Positions 1 through 11,208 of a stretch of 64,000 nt of DNA are shown here, in pieces. Each line of letters starts with the position of its first letter. The stretch's first letter is position 1. Made by a program: the position numbers and the translations under genes. This DNA is from Pulicaria dysenterica (lineage: Eukaryota; Streptophyta; Magnoliopsida; Asterales; Asteraceae). Under the pieces are notes generated by a model. It was not told where the DNA came from and did not search any database. It was given only the letters and a program-made list of their open reading frames with translations. Location: positions 94,678,719 to 94,742,718 of the forward strand of contig OX359289.1 in the NCBI GenBank assembly GCA_947179395.2, in the 5' to 3' direction.

Positions 1-1489
1 ATATAATGTAAATTTGTAGAGTTTAGCTCAAAACCAATTGATTGAGTGGAGTAGCTAAGTGGAGCAGCCCGTGTACGAGGGACGAAATTGACAAAAGCTG
101 CTTATATATGATGGTTTGTTTCAACTATGAAAGTTAATATCCATATATCTCAATTTTAACATGGTTTAAATATATCTCTAATCTCTAAATATAATTAGCC
201 TATCTCTATTAAATAATCATATCCGTTCGTTGCAATAAAATTAAATCTCAACCGTTTATTTAAATTGAAATTTTAATATACAAAGAAAAATTGAAATTTT
301 AATATACAAAGAAAACAAAATTATTATTAATAATGGATGATGATTGGAATAAATAATTACGAATAAAAGTGTGATTAAATTAGAGTCAAACTATGTTACT
401 TGTATATATTTAAGAAAAATATAAAATACTAAGATTTATAAAATAGAAATCCTGATATATAGAGGTTGCACCTGTTCAAAGAGAGAGTTTCTGGTAAAAT
501 TAATCTGCTTCTTCATGTGATTTTCTTCCATCTTTTGTAAAGCTAGCTAGATATAAAAATGAAATGAAGATAGAAATGATTGGGATTGGGATTGCTTCCT
601 TCTATCAAACCAACTCATGCTGCCTTGCTTTTTATAGTCTAGATTTTTACAACTTGAGATAGAAAGGAATCAAACTGACAAGTGTCATATCCCATTACAA
701 TCTACAACACACGTACACAAAATAAAAGCCTAAAAAGAGAGGTTCTACAAGCTTCTATATTTTGTTCTTGCTTATCATTTTACTTATAACATTTAAAATT
801 AGTAAATTTCATATTGTTAGAATAAAAATTCTCCTTTTTACATTTTCGTTAAAGTTTATTGTATTTCCTAATTATATATGATAGAATTATTAAATACCCT
901 TTGGATAAACAATGTAATTTATCCTGATTTCTTTAAGCATTTAATTTACTCTAAAATTGTGTGTGTTATTGGTGTATTCTATCATACAATATTGCACTAA
1001 GATCATTATCATTGTATAATTTACTTAAATTATTATTGATACTTAATACAATTATAATCTTACACATATTATCATCTAGTAGATAGGATTATAAATTTGG
1101 AAGATTTAATAATTAAATGTAATATTTCGCCTAAAAATGTAAATAGATCTTGAAATAATAATAACTGCTTCAATGTAAATATCTTTTATAAAGATTCCTT
1201 TCATAAAAAGTGTGGCGGTTTTTCGCATAAATTTATAGAATAAGACTTTATGGTAAATTTCACGTTGGTGACTTATATATTCCACTCCTTTTTTATTTCT
1301 ATACGATTTTGTTAGCAACTCTTCTTGGCTAGTTTCTAGAGCTAACTATATCATGTGATGTGCATGGATGCATCCTAGCATGGGCGGTTTCTCCTCTTGT
1401 AATTAGAGTAAATTAATGACCAAAGTATATATAGCTCAAACTAGAAACAACGAAGGAATAACTCGAAGTGGTGATTACGATTTTGAATA
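1..1489. other. AT-rich intergenic sequence, no gene seen
   Basis: No convincing coding region, RNA gene or complete transposon was recognised here. Open frames are short and rich in Ile, Phe, Tyr and Lys, as expected from AT-rich noise. A 27-bp unit (aattgaaattttaatataca and the next few bases) is directly duplicated near 265-316. Confidence 0.6.
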
Positions 1490-1721
1490 ACTCGTTTTTA
1501 GTGCGAGAACCACGAGAACCAATCTCGGTCGTTCCTTGGATATGGGAAGTTTCATGGATGGTGAGCGTGGAGAAATAGAGTGTGGCAGGGTGCGTGTGAA
1601 GAATTCATGGGTGGGCAATGACATTGAAAGAGGGGGAATTGGACGGCTCAGATTGGTTCTCGCGGTTCTCGCACTAAGAATGGTTCTCGCACTAAGAATT
1701 GTTCTCGCATGAACTTTTTCC

Positions 1722-1723
<2 letters not shown>
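1490..1723. mobile_element. (TA)n-flanked MITE, copy 1, left end degraded
   Basis: This copy shares its sequence with the elements at 32281-32515 and 38083-38403: inverted 'gcgagaaccgcgagaacc' type arms around a core containing 'tgggcaatgacattgaaag'. The right end ctttttccta runs straight into an (AT)n tract at 1724-1757. The left terminus (gggttccattgagaacc in other copies) is missing or diverged. It has no coding capacity. Confidence 0.7.
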
Positions 1724-1757
<34 letters not shown>

Positions 1758-1761
<4 letters not shown>

Positions 1762-3218
1762 ATCAACAAAGACCCCCCCCCCCCTTAAACAAAGTCCCCA
1801 AAGTCTCATTCATGCCCGTTAGATCGATCAAATCAATGGTCAAGATCTATAATGACATTATTATAATTAAGTAAACAATTATAAGGTTTAATTTTAGAAG
1901 GAAGGGTATTATGGTCAAATCCCCCCCTTTTTTTAATTTTTTTACCCCTTATAACTTTAAATGACCATAACTATTTCAATTTTTTGAATTTGAGCAAAAA
2001 AATTATACCAATCTTCTCATTTTTTTAATCCTCTTTCAAACGAGACCACTCTTCCTATATTTCTGGAAAAAAATCGACGAAAATGACGAAATTCATCATT
2101 TTCGTCATCTGCTGTTATATCACCTAACAGCAGGTCCCGAAAATGATAAATTTCGTCATTTTCATTATTTCGTCACCTGCTGTTACATGATATATAAGGG
2201 GACACGAAAATGATTAAAATGACGAAATTTTTATCATTTTCGGGATCTGCTGTTTAAGTGATATATAAGGGGACACGAAAATGATGGAAATGACGAAATT
2301 TATCATTTTCGTCACCTGCTGTTACATTATATAGAAGACGCAGCCGAAAATGATAAATTTCATCATTTTCATCATTTTCGGGACCTGCTGTTTAAGTGAT
2401 ATATAAGGGGGGACACGAAAATGATGAAAATGACGAAATTTATCATTTTCGTCACCTGCTGTTACATGATATACAAGGGGAATGAAAATGATAAATTTCG
2501 TCATGTTTATCATTTTCGGGACCTGCTGTTTAAGTGATATATATGGGGGGGACACGAAAATGATAAAAATTACGAAATTTATCATTTTCGTCACCTGTTG
2601 TTACATGATATATAAGGGGCACGAAAATGATAAATTTCGTCATCATTCATCATTTTCGGGACCTGATGTTTAAGTGATATATAAAGGGACACGAAAATGA
2701 TGAAAATGACGAAAATTCATCATTTTCGTCACCTGATGTTACGTGATATATAAGGGGCAGCCGAAAATGATAAATTTCGTCATTTTCATCATTTTCGTGC
2801 CCTTGTATATCACGTTACAGCACAGCAGGTGACGAAAATGATAATTTTCGTCATTTTCATCATTTTCGGTACCTGCTGTTTAAGTGATATAGGACATGAA
2901 AATGATGAAAATAACAAATTTATCATTTTCGTCATTTTCATAAAAAACTCAGAAATATAGGAAGAGTGGTCTCGTTTGAAAGAGGATTAAAAAAATGAGT
3001 AGATTGATATAACTTTTTTGCTCAAATTTAAAAAAATTGAAATAGTTATGGTTATTTAAAGATTGAAGGGGTAAAAAAAGGGTTTTGAGATGACTAGAAG
3101 AAATCGTGAGTTTTCTATGGAAATTATGCAATTCTCATATTGCCTTTTTAAATGAGTGGCTGAGATTGAGACTTTGAGGTTTTTGTTTAAGGGGTGGTTT
3201 CTATTGATCTTAACCCTA
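1758..3218. mobile_element. Fold-back / MITE-like element A with tandem core
   Basis: The ends are inverted: taggatcaacaaagacccc with cttaaacaaagtccccaaag on the left, and on the right the complement of cttaaacaaaaacctcaaag ending ...gatcttaaccctata. Inner arms (near 1960-2060 and 2945-3060) are also inverted copies, sharing gaccataactatttcaattt and tttcaaacgagaccactctt. Both sides abut (AT)n. The middle is a satellite-like array. A relative with the same arm words lies at 19105-20258. The superfamily is not clear; the flanking (TA)n hides any target duplication. Confidence 0.7.
2080..2945. repeat. Tandem palindromic repeat array in element A
   Basis: The array alternates acgaaaatgatgaaaatgac and its complement with spacers of the form cacctgctgttacatgatat-ataagggg, giving a compound period of roughly 120-135 bp and about seven units. 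The unit is itself dyad-symmetric, so short open frames occur on both strands (Met-Lys/Phe-Ile-rich); these are by-products of the repeat, not genes. Confidence 0.8.
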
Positions 3219-3520
3219 TATATATATATATGTCTGTATTATTAGTGTTATGATAAAGTAAAACCGACCCCTACTATACTAAAATTCTAGCTCCGTTCTT
3301 GCACCCTAGACACAATTAAAGTACCATTCACACATCTTAGGAATAATATTAGAAGAACTAATTAACAATTAGGGGACTAAAATTGTTTACATAATCAACA
3401 AGGCATGCATGTCTAATTTGTTGGGAAGTATGCATAAAGGGTATCAAGAATTCAAATGCCTTCAATAATTTAAAGATCATGTTAAGATCAACTTCTGACC
3501 AAATATGTGTATTTTATTAG
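3219..3520. other. Short unassigned interval
   Basis: Non-repetitive AT-rich sequence between the fold-back element and the Mutator-type element. No gene or recognisable repeat was seen. Confidence 0.5.
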
Positions 3521-4337
3521 GGGTTAAAGTTACTGAACAAAAACATGTTTTCTCCCATGTTCCGATATGACACATTAACTTATTTTTTACACATCTAGCC
3601 ATTTAACTTGTAAAAAACGTGTTATTATACCCATTTTGTTGATTTTGACCTGCAATAGCAGGTCATCTTCTTCCCCAATTTCCTTCACTTCGAAAAAAAA
3701 CTTTGAAGCCAAAATTCTCCAAGTACACTTAACAAAAAACAATGATTCTTGACTCTATGGAAAGGTAATCGAGTTGTCTATCAAGTAGTACCAAAAAACG
3801 AAAAAAACGAGTTTAAAATGTGTCAATTCATCAAAATACCGTAAGGGTGTCGAATAGGGTCATTATAGACTTTAATTGGCAATAACTTGGCCTACACTTG
3901 ATGGTTTTTCATTAATTTGGTATCCATTGAAAGGTAAAATGATTATCTACGACATTCTATAAAAAGAACTATGTAAAATGATCAAGAATCGAGCAAAAAA
4001 CGTGTCTTTTTTCTGTCCTGTTTTCAAACCAATTAACACAAAAAACGAAACTTTGAGCTCGAAATTCTCCCTTAATACTAGACGAAAATTCATGAATTTG
4101 GTGCCATTTGAAATCGACCAAAATCACGCAAGGTTCTACAAAAAAAATCACGCAAAAAGATCAAAAATCGACCAAAAATCGCAAAAAACGGGTTGAAACC
4201 GACTTGGCAGGTTGCAGGTCGCGAAATGGGTATATCGAGACGGATATTGTAAGTTAAATGGCCAGATGTGTAAAAAAATGTTAATGTGTCATATCGGAAC
4301 ATTGGAAAAAACATGTTTGTGTTCGGTGACTTTACCC
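3521..4337. mobile_element. Non-autonomous Mutator-like element (long TIR)
   Basis: The ends form a terminal inverted repeat of about 90-100 bp. The left begins ggggttaaagttactgaaca and the right is the complement of gggtaaagtcaccgaacac. Both arms share gttccgatatgacacattaa, tttttacacatct and catttaactt. Flanking 9-mers are ttttattag (3512-3520) and ttttgttag (4338-4346), 8 of 9 matching, as expected for the 9-bp duplication of Mutator-type elements. Internal open frames show no transposase. Confidence 0.75.
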
Positions 4338-4896
4338 TTTTGTTAGAGTATCACGAATTTTGATTAGAGATCATCCGGAAAAATCTATTTATAACCACCG
4401 AGAACCAGCTATTTTGATGTCAAAAGTCGGATTATTATAGTTAACCATAAAGTAACTATTACTTAGAAAACGAATTCGACAAGTACTAAACATTCAAAGT
4501 CGACATCAAGTTAGCAAGCATTAGTTAAACAGGGTCAAGTGTTTGACCTATATGCACATAGAATTAGCATGCTCGGATTCAGCAGCAAATGGGTTGATTC
4601 AATGAGACCACCGCAATGTGCAGTCCTTTACCGCAAGGAGGCGTAACACGTATCATTGACAGATTTGGGTCTAGGATTTTAGCTAATTTAGACTTGAATG
4701 AATATTCACCCTACATTATGAGTGTGAGAGTTACAAATTCCACAATGTATTTCTCTTCCAAGACCAAAAGCTTACTCTTGGATTTTCTTGGTTCATACTT
4801 CTCCTTTCTCCTTAGTGCTTTGTTTTTCCTATCTAGCAATATTGCGCTTTGGAGGTGTCAAGAATTCCTACGATCGGTATTTGGCGAAAACACTTC
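4338..4896. other. Unassigned sequence at the copia insertion site
   Basis: This is the left flank of the copia insertion; the same sequence resumes at 13904-13940. It contains a 115-codon open frame (4616-4963) that runs into the LTR and matches nothing I recognise. No structural repeat was seen. Confidence 0.4.
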
Positions 4897-4901
4897 AATA
4901 C

Positions 4902-5841
4902 TGTTGGAACACGGTATGGAGCAAAGGCACAGCGGAAGCAAAAACAAAAGTTTAAAAAACTGAACAAAATGGGGTCCATAACATGTTCCAAAGTGAGATC
5001 TTTCTACAAAACACAAATTGCAAATAAAAGAAACAAGAAGAGGGTTGAAAGTACCTCTTTACCTTTACTGAAAATCGGCTGTAGCAAATGCAAAACCGGG
5101 AAGAACAAGAGATCCAAGTGTATCTCCTCTATTGCTAGTCCACACCAAGGTAGACTCGATCCCCGTATGCTAGTACCCCTTCACATGAACGTCCACAATG
5201 ACTTCACGTATCTGGAACAGCCCTTAGATAGACCTCCTCTTGCACCAAGATACTCACACAACACTCAAGTACTCACAACTTAGTGTATAATATGTGTATT
5301 CAACATGTAGGTGCCAAAATGAGATATATTTTTTTTTAAGAGAGAATGAGAGAGTCTAATGCATATAACCAAATCCACCAGAACACAATAACTCGTATTT
5401 GGTCGGTATAAGAGTGGTAATCCTATTGGACCACAAGATGGCCCAATCAGAAATAAGAATTTCATGCAGACAGTCCTTCACGGCCTCTCACGGCCCGTGA
5501 AGACAAAATGCGCCACGCCTGGCCATAGTCCTTCACGGCCCGTGCCGCGTCGAGTGACTCGTGAGGGTGCCATCCTCTACGACCCCTTCACGACCTCTCA
5601 CAACCTGTGAAGACTCCACGAGCCGTATGAGAGTCGTTGAGTCAAACGTGAGGGCAGTGGGCTTTACGACCCGTGGAGCACCCCTCACGGCCGTGAAGCC
5701 CCAAAATCAAACAATTTGATTTTTGGACCTTCTCTCTTTATCAGTAAGCTGTCGGGATCAATCCTTGGTGTGTGACCCAATAGGCTCGCACTTCATCAGC
5801 AGTAACACCAATGTACTTGTGTTAGTGGGCAGAATCCAACA
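4902..5841 (-). repeat. 3' LTR of the copia element
   Basis: 940 bp with canonical TG...CA ends (plus strand tgttggaacacgg ... cagaatccaaca). Next to it on the internal side is the purine-rich tract caagtgggagtc read on the minus strand (5842-5853). The LTR holds a cluster of cttcacgg / ccgtgaag words. Confidence 0.93.
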
Positions 5842-6795
5842 GACTCCCACTTGCACATGACACAACGTACCCAGAGGTATCACAGACAGGGAGCGGCCTC
5901 TAGCAAGGCATCCCTGCCCCTAAGTCAGTACGTGGTATGTCATCCCATAGACAAGTTCCAATTCACAACCCAAAGGTTTGAAATGGCCCTATAGATAAGT
6001 GATCAACCATCCTTTTATTCACGATATCCTTGCGAAGGCGAGACATGGTACTAAGTCATTCTCAGTCCTTCATGATTATGTTTCTCGATCGAGATTGGTG
6101 GTGACCAAAATAAACAAGTTGCAATCGATTACCCAAATCATTGCACACTCGAGCACGGCCATGCATTTTTGGTGTCAGCGCCCAATCATCTAGGGGCCCA
6201 GGGATATCTCTCTAAACAGAGGAACAAATTCCTTTGACTACATTGCCCACCACAGTTATCACACTCTGCCCAGCTACTCCCTTTATAACAGCTAGTTACG
6301 GACTGCGTTTGAAAACAACTAGAGCAAAGCAAACCAAAGTGATGCAGACACATGCATCTCCAGTATGAGGATGAACTGATATTATCATCCTGAATCACTC
6401 AGGACTAGTACCACAAAGTGAATTCAGGTGTGGGTCGTCCAGTCACTTGAAACCCCTTTCAAGTACAGGCGAAGTATTGCGTCCCTGTGTCCCAATCACC
6501 ATTAGACACTTGACCAATCACTTCCCTCAGCCTTCATTCAGACTTCCTTCCCTTGAAGAATGACTGGCTGTGGACATTTAGAATGTATACACATTCATGA
6601 AAGAGGTAAAACATGCAAAGTTGGAACACAATAAGGCTTACTGAGAGTACCCACTACACGCGCATTACCAAACCCTTTTGATAATCGATACAAGCAGAAG
6701 CACAATATTGCTTAATGTTCCCAAAGATAAAGCATATCAAAACTTTACTAAAACAAACTCAAGCCAAGTTCATGCAGACCTTAGTATGACATTCA
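5842..6795 (-). pseudogene. Copia 3' internal relic (RNase H region)
   Basis: This is the continuation of the element beyond the nested solo LTR, down to the PPT. The minus strand should encode the RNase H end of pol; only weak traces remain, for example a CDN-like word near 6260. Stops are frequent. Assignment rests on position between the RT relic and the PPT. Confidence 0.6.
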
Positions 6796-7752
6796 TGTTA
6801 GATTATGTGCAGAGATAATTAATGGGCACATTGTATCCAATGTTATAAGAGACTAAAGGGTCACACACACAATTCAGAACAGTTGGATTTCACCATAAAT
6901 CTGTGTGGAAATAATTAATCAGTTGGATTAATTATTAAAGAGAAAAGTAAATAATTAATCAGTAGTATTAATTATTGAAAAGAGAGAAATAAATAATTAA
7001 TCAGTTTGTATTAATTATTAGAAAGAAAAAAATAATAAATAGTTATTTATTATTTAAAGGGAATTAAATATTAAGTTTTAATATTTAACGGATCAGTTAA
7101 TTAATAGTTAATTAATTAACTAGCAAAGTCCAGGGGGTAAAAGTGAGAAGAGATGAAAGTTTAATTAAAACCAGTGGGCTTTTAATTAAACGGGTCTAGG
7201 TCCAATCTAATCCTTATAAATATATCCTTAAAGGCTTAAGGATAAGATAAGTGACACAAGGGATTAACCCTAGCCACCTCTCTCCCTCACCCTCTCGATC
7301 TCACTCCCTCTCGTCGATCTCTCTCTTGACCGAACTCTCTCTCTCTCTATATCGGTCTCTCTCTCATTCGTTGAACAAGGAAGAAACACAAGAAGTGTTT
7401 CTCGGTTTTGGTGATCTACGAGAACCACACACACACACTCACGTTTTTTAGTGTTGAAGGCTTGGTGATCCAGGAGCGGTCTAGCAGCCAGTTCAATCGG
7501 AGGTGCAGTAGTGGTGGACTATCTTTAGCAATCCTAAAGGTTTTGTTCAGGTATAATCTTATAACCTTATCTATGGATTGTTTGTAAGAAACTATGTTGA
7601 TCATTTAAAGTTAATAAAGATCCTAACCCTTTTTGGGGTTTAGAGGGTTGTGTTCAATCCAGTTCCGCTTTTAGGATTGAACCAGTAGAATCAAACCCAA
7701 GTTTGACCAGTTTGTGTCATTAGGTGGTTTGGTCAGGTTCAAAAACCCTTCA
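6796..7752 (+). mobile_element. Solo LTR of a second copia family
   Basis: 957 bp with TG...CA ends (tgttagattatgtgcagaga ... aaaaacccttca), flanked by attca at 6791-6795 and attca at 7753-7757, a perfect 5-bp duplication. The same LTR occurs at 60546-61491, where a PBS follows it, which proves it is an LTR. No PBS or internal sequence follows here, so the internal part was lost by LTR-LTR recombination after insertion into the older copia element. It contains a CT-rich tract (about 7275-7370). Confidence 0.93.
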
Positions 7753-10289
7753 ATTCATCACTAGACTGCAACTATAGCTCACTAAACGGACCATCCACGA
7801 TGTCATCCGTGTGTACTCTGACATTGACCATATCCCACTTCAACCAATCACTCATCAGGTGTGCGTTGATGGGATTTTGGTCATTTGTCCAAGCAGTTAT
7901 ACCTTCATTGTTTCAAAAGAACCCAATAAGGCAAACAATGCTTGGTTCACAAAATTTAACGTGTATAAGCCATCATACCCTCATTGCCTCAAAAGAACCC
8001 AATAGAGTCAACGATGCTTTAAGAAACACGTAAATTAACAACACCATATTTAGAAAAGGATCACAAACCCCAATCAAGATCGGCGGTTATCCTTTAAATA
8101 GAAGCCATCATTAGAGTAATAACTCACTTTAAGCTTTTTTTAATTACATCATCACAAGAACATATACTCATATTTCTTGTATTCCACAAACTTCTTTGAA
8201 TATCCCATATTTATTATGGACGCAAAATTCTCAATTTACGCTTCTATCCAAGCTAAATCAAGACATTATCTCCAAAAATATAGTATGTTCTAGACATACC
8301 AAATAGGATTATAACAGCGCTCCCACTAGCTCTGGCATCTATCCAAGTTTCATCATTGCTTACTGAAAACTCAAACACTTGATTTTCTTAGCAAAGATTC
8401 CAAAACTTAGATTTATTCTAAGCCCAAAAGGACTCCACATTTGTAGACTTCATAAGGATACTCAGGATGTAAAAGACCCTCGGATAGTGTAATGAATACT
8501 TCCTCATAAAATTCCTATAACGGAACGCGGTCTTTGCATCATACTGCCATAAAACGGCATAAGCATCCGCTTAAACTTCAACATAACTACTGGGAGAATG
8601 TCTTCATATGATTCATACCCAATGGTCAATCATCATGAAACCATTTCCCACCAGTCAGTATTTGAAGTTATCTACAAATTAATCCATGCAGATCTCATAT
8701 CCAAAAGATCTATATACACCTTACAGTTCAAAACTTAGGTGTTGGATTAACCAAGTTCAAAACTTGGAAATCCAGCATGGAATGTATCTTATGTTATTAC
8801 ACTCCTATTCTTAGCAGACTCAAGGGCCCACTACAGCTTCCGGTAGTTGATGCATACATCACGTATCATCAATAAGTCATCGTCCTCAGATATAATAAAT
8901 TATACTCTTCTGGTCTTATGACGACTCTTACCAGACATATGAAGAAGTAATAACTTTATGCCAGATACTCCAACATAGCCATATCGAGTTTCAATCATTT
9001 CTGATCAAATGCTAGTGCCAACATCAGGTCTTTTATTTAAATCTCATGTTCTTCTACTGGAATGCTTCAGTTATTCCTTTCCCTTTTCGAGCAACCAAAC
9101 CCGGTTCCCAAAAGGATATGAAATGAATATCTGAAACCTAGAAAAACTATTTAAATGTATTAGCATCCTCCAAGTTCATCCATCTCCCACTTATTGTAGA
9201 CTGGATAACTCTAATCTATGAGACTGACAAGCAAAGAACACTTTCTAGTCAAATATCCTTAGACGCTAATTTGACCATCTTTGTTGATTTAATATAGGAA
9301 CATTGCCCGTCATTTCTCAAGTACACCCACTTAACAGGTTACTTATGTTTAAGCCATCAAGACGGAATCATAACTAGTATGTTCCATTTCTCCACTCGAC
9401 GATGCATGTAAAACATGTATCCTAGGAGAAGTGAATTACGAGACATTCCCATAATTCTCATAATGGTTGAGAAATCTAGAGTCCACATGCTCAACATCAT
9501 GCCAGATTTGAGTAACTCAGTTCCTCTTGCCCTCTTTATCTTAAATTTGTTACGGGTGAGTCTTGAACACCTCTCAGGTTTCAGACATTTATCTAATAAA
9601 TTAGATATACCCTTTCCTTCTACCATCATCGGTAAAGGTAACAAATCACATATATAGTTAATCCTTATGATTTGCTTGATCGGTCCTCACACAAAAGTGC
9701 GAACGAAGTCCAACAAGCTTTCATTCCTCTCACATTCACAAGTGAAGGATATGTTAGTTATTTAGACTTATAAGCAAGATTTGCAATCAACAATTGACCC
9801 ATGGTCAAAAGATTCCAAGTTCCTAACCACATGGAGCTTGGTGGTGCAAGTCTTGTTTATATGGTTAAATCACCTATTTCATAAGGATAACAATTCCATA
9901 ATCATTCATAATCATTCCATTACTTCCTTAAGTATAAGCTTATTATAAATGCCAAGACATGAATAATCTTTGAAATAAATCTCTAAAACCCACAAAACAT
10001 AATTCAAAGTAATATTCATCGTCTTCAAAGGCATAAAAGATGCAATGCTTCTTGCCATGCAGGGCGTAAGACAAAGATCTAAATGAAGTAATAGTATAGC
10101 TAGAAGGAATGGCAAGACTCTTCTTCCAATCCTTTTAGTAAGGGACAACCACCATGTTTCCCTCTCTAAGGTCCAGCTCTCCATGCATCCATTACCTACT
10201 CCTGATAAACACCTGCACTTTGCAACAAACAAGTTTCTGACAAACGTGAGCGTTTTGACTAGTGTTCAAAACCCAGTCTTTAGAAGTAG
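7753..10289 (-). pseudogene. pol: Copia pol relic: protease, integrase, RT
   Basis: Broken on the minus strand by many stops and frameshifts, but still in copia order. The protease start reads WVLNTS (10259-10276), where an active enzyme has a DTG/DSG triad. Further on are a gag-pre-integrase segment with a CKSCL word (about 9775-9850) and an integrase stretch (about 9357-9700). The RT has WQYDAKTAF at 8523-8549, HPEYPYEVYK near 8438-8467 and ARASGSAV near 8313-8333, where family members read K/ASGS before the YVDD motif. The YVDD motif itself is damaged. The order of these matches makes the identification firm although no frame is functional. Confidence 0.85.
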
Positions 10290-10293
10290 AAGA

Positions 10294-11208
10294 TCAATGT
10301 AGTTTGATCATGAATGTACCTGAAGATGATGAGCTAACGTTCTTCCGCTTTAGGATACTTAGCTCTTTCAGGCATTTAGGGCAGGCGTGACGGCGCCAAT
10401 TTCCAATTTCTCCGCAAAAGTAGCAAACTACCCCATGTGGAACATCATCATGAGGCACAATCTCATTGTCCTCCGACTCCACAGTTATGGATAGCCTAGT
10501 CATACAAGGCTTTCCATTTGAGGTCAGTTTCTCCTTCTTGCTAGTATGTTCCCTAATAGCCAAAGTGGATGTGGACGAGGTACGATCCTTCTCAACCATG
10601 TAAGACTGTACAGCCTTCAGCATGTCTTTAAGTTCGATCAATGATTTATCCAAATTGTCTTTGTGATAGTTCTTGACAAACTTCTCATAAGACGCAGGCA
10701 GGGACTGGAGGATCATATCCACCGCAATCTCCCTCCCTATTGGAAGTCTAAGTCTCTCCAATTGGTCCATGTATCCCTTCATCATAAGGAAATGGACATT
10801 TACATCCTCACCTTCCTGCATCCTACAACCGACCAAAGCCTTTATACACTCAAACCGTTCTTGTCTAACCTGTTGTGGAAACATATCCTTTAGCCGGTTG
10901 ATCATGTCATACGTACTCAATTGCTTAAGCTGATGACGTAACTCAAAGCTCATAGTCGATAACATGAGACAAGAAATATCTTGTGTATCTCTGATGCGCT
11001 TCTCAAAAGCGTATCGAGTGGCCCAGTTCGTGTTGGTAGCAGGTGGCTCATGAAGAATCTCCTCAAGGACGTGCAACTTTGACTCTTGACGGAGGACAAT
11101 CCTCAATACACGATACCAGTCAACGAAGTTCACTCCTATGAGTCTCTCCCTTTCTAGGAATAATCGAAGTTTAAAGTTTGGTGTGGTGTCGTTAAAATAA
11201 TTACCCAT
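10294..11208 (-). CDS. gag: Copia gag polyprotein (open, 304 aa)
   Basis: Gag forms the virus-like particle that packages the element's RNA in the cytoplasm. This frame is uninterrupted. The body (residues about 15-210) has the look of the UBN2-type copia gag: an N-terminal WYRVLRIVLRQ segment and a central region with LPASYEKFVKNYHK. Near the C-terminus is a degenerate CCHC knuckle, CYFCGEIGNWRRHACPKC, where the usual histidine is asparagine, so zinc binding is doubtful. A short Ser-rich tail follows and the frame stops before the protease. In autonomous relatives gag and pol are one frame. Position directly upstream of the protease relic and inside paired LTRs supports the call. Confidence 0.9.
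   Translation of the reverse strand: MGNYFNDTTPNFKLRLFLERERLIGVNFVDWYRVLRIVLRQESKLHVLEEILHEPPATNTNWATRYAFEKRIRDTQDISCLMLSTMSFELRHQLKQLSTYDMINRLKDMFPQQVRQERFECIKALVGCRMQEGEDVNVHFLMMKGYMDQLERLRLPIGREIAVDMILQSLPASYEKFVKNYHKDNLDKSLIELKDMLKAVQSYMVEKDRTSSTSTLAIREHTSKKEKLTSNGKPCMTRLSITVESEDNEIVPHDDVPHGVVCYFCGEIGNWRRHACPKCLKELSILKRKNVSSSSSGTFMIKLH

Noticed and set aside
2322..2673. Overlapping open frames of 60-90 codons on both strands
   Set aside because: They are translations of the dyad-symmetric repeat array in the fold-back element; the peptides are near-identical on both strands and low in complexity.
2080..2945. CRISPR array
   Set aside because: Units are tandem and dyad-symmetric with no unique spacers, and lie inside a eukaryotic fold-back transposon.
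9357..9657. Open frames on both strands as host genes
   Set aside because: The minus strand is decayed copia integrase in several frames; the plus frame is its shadow.
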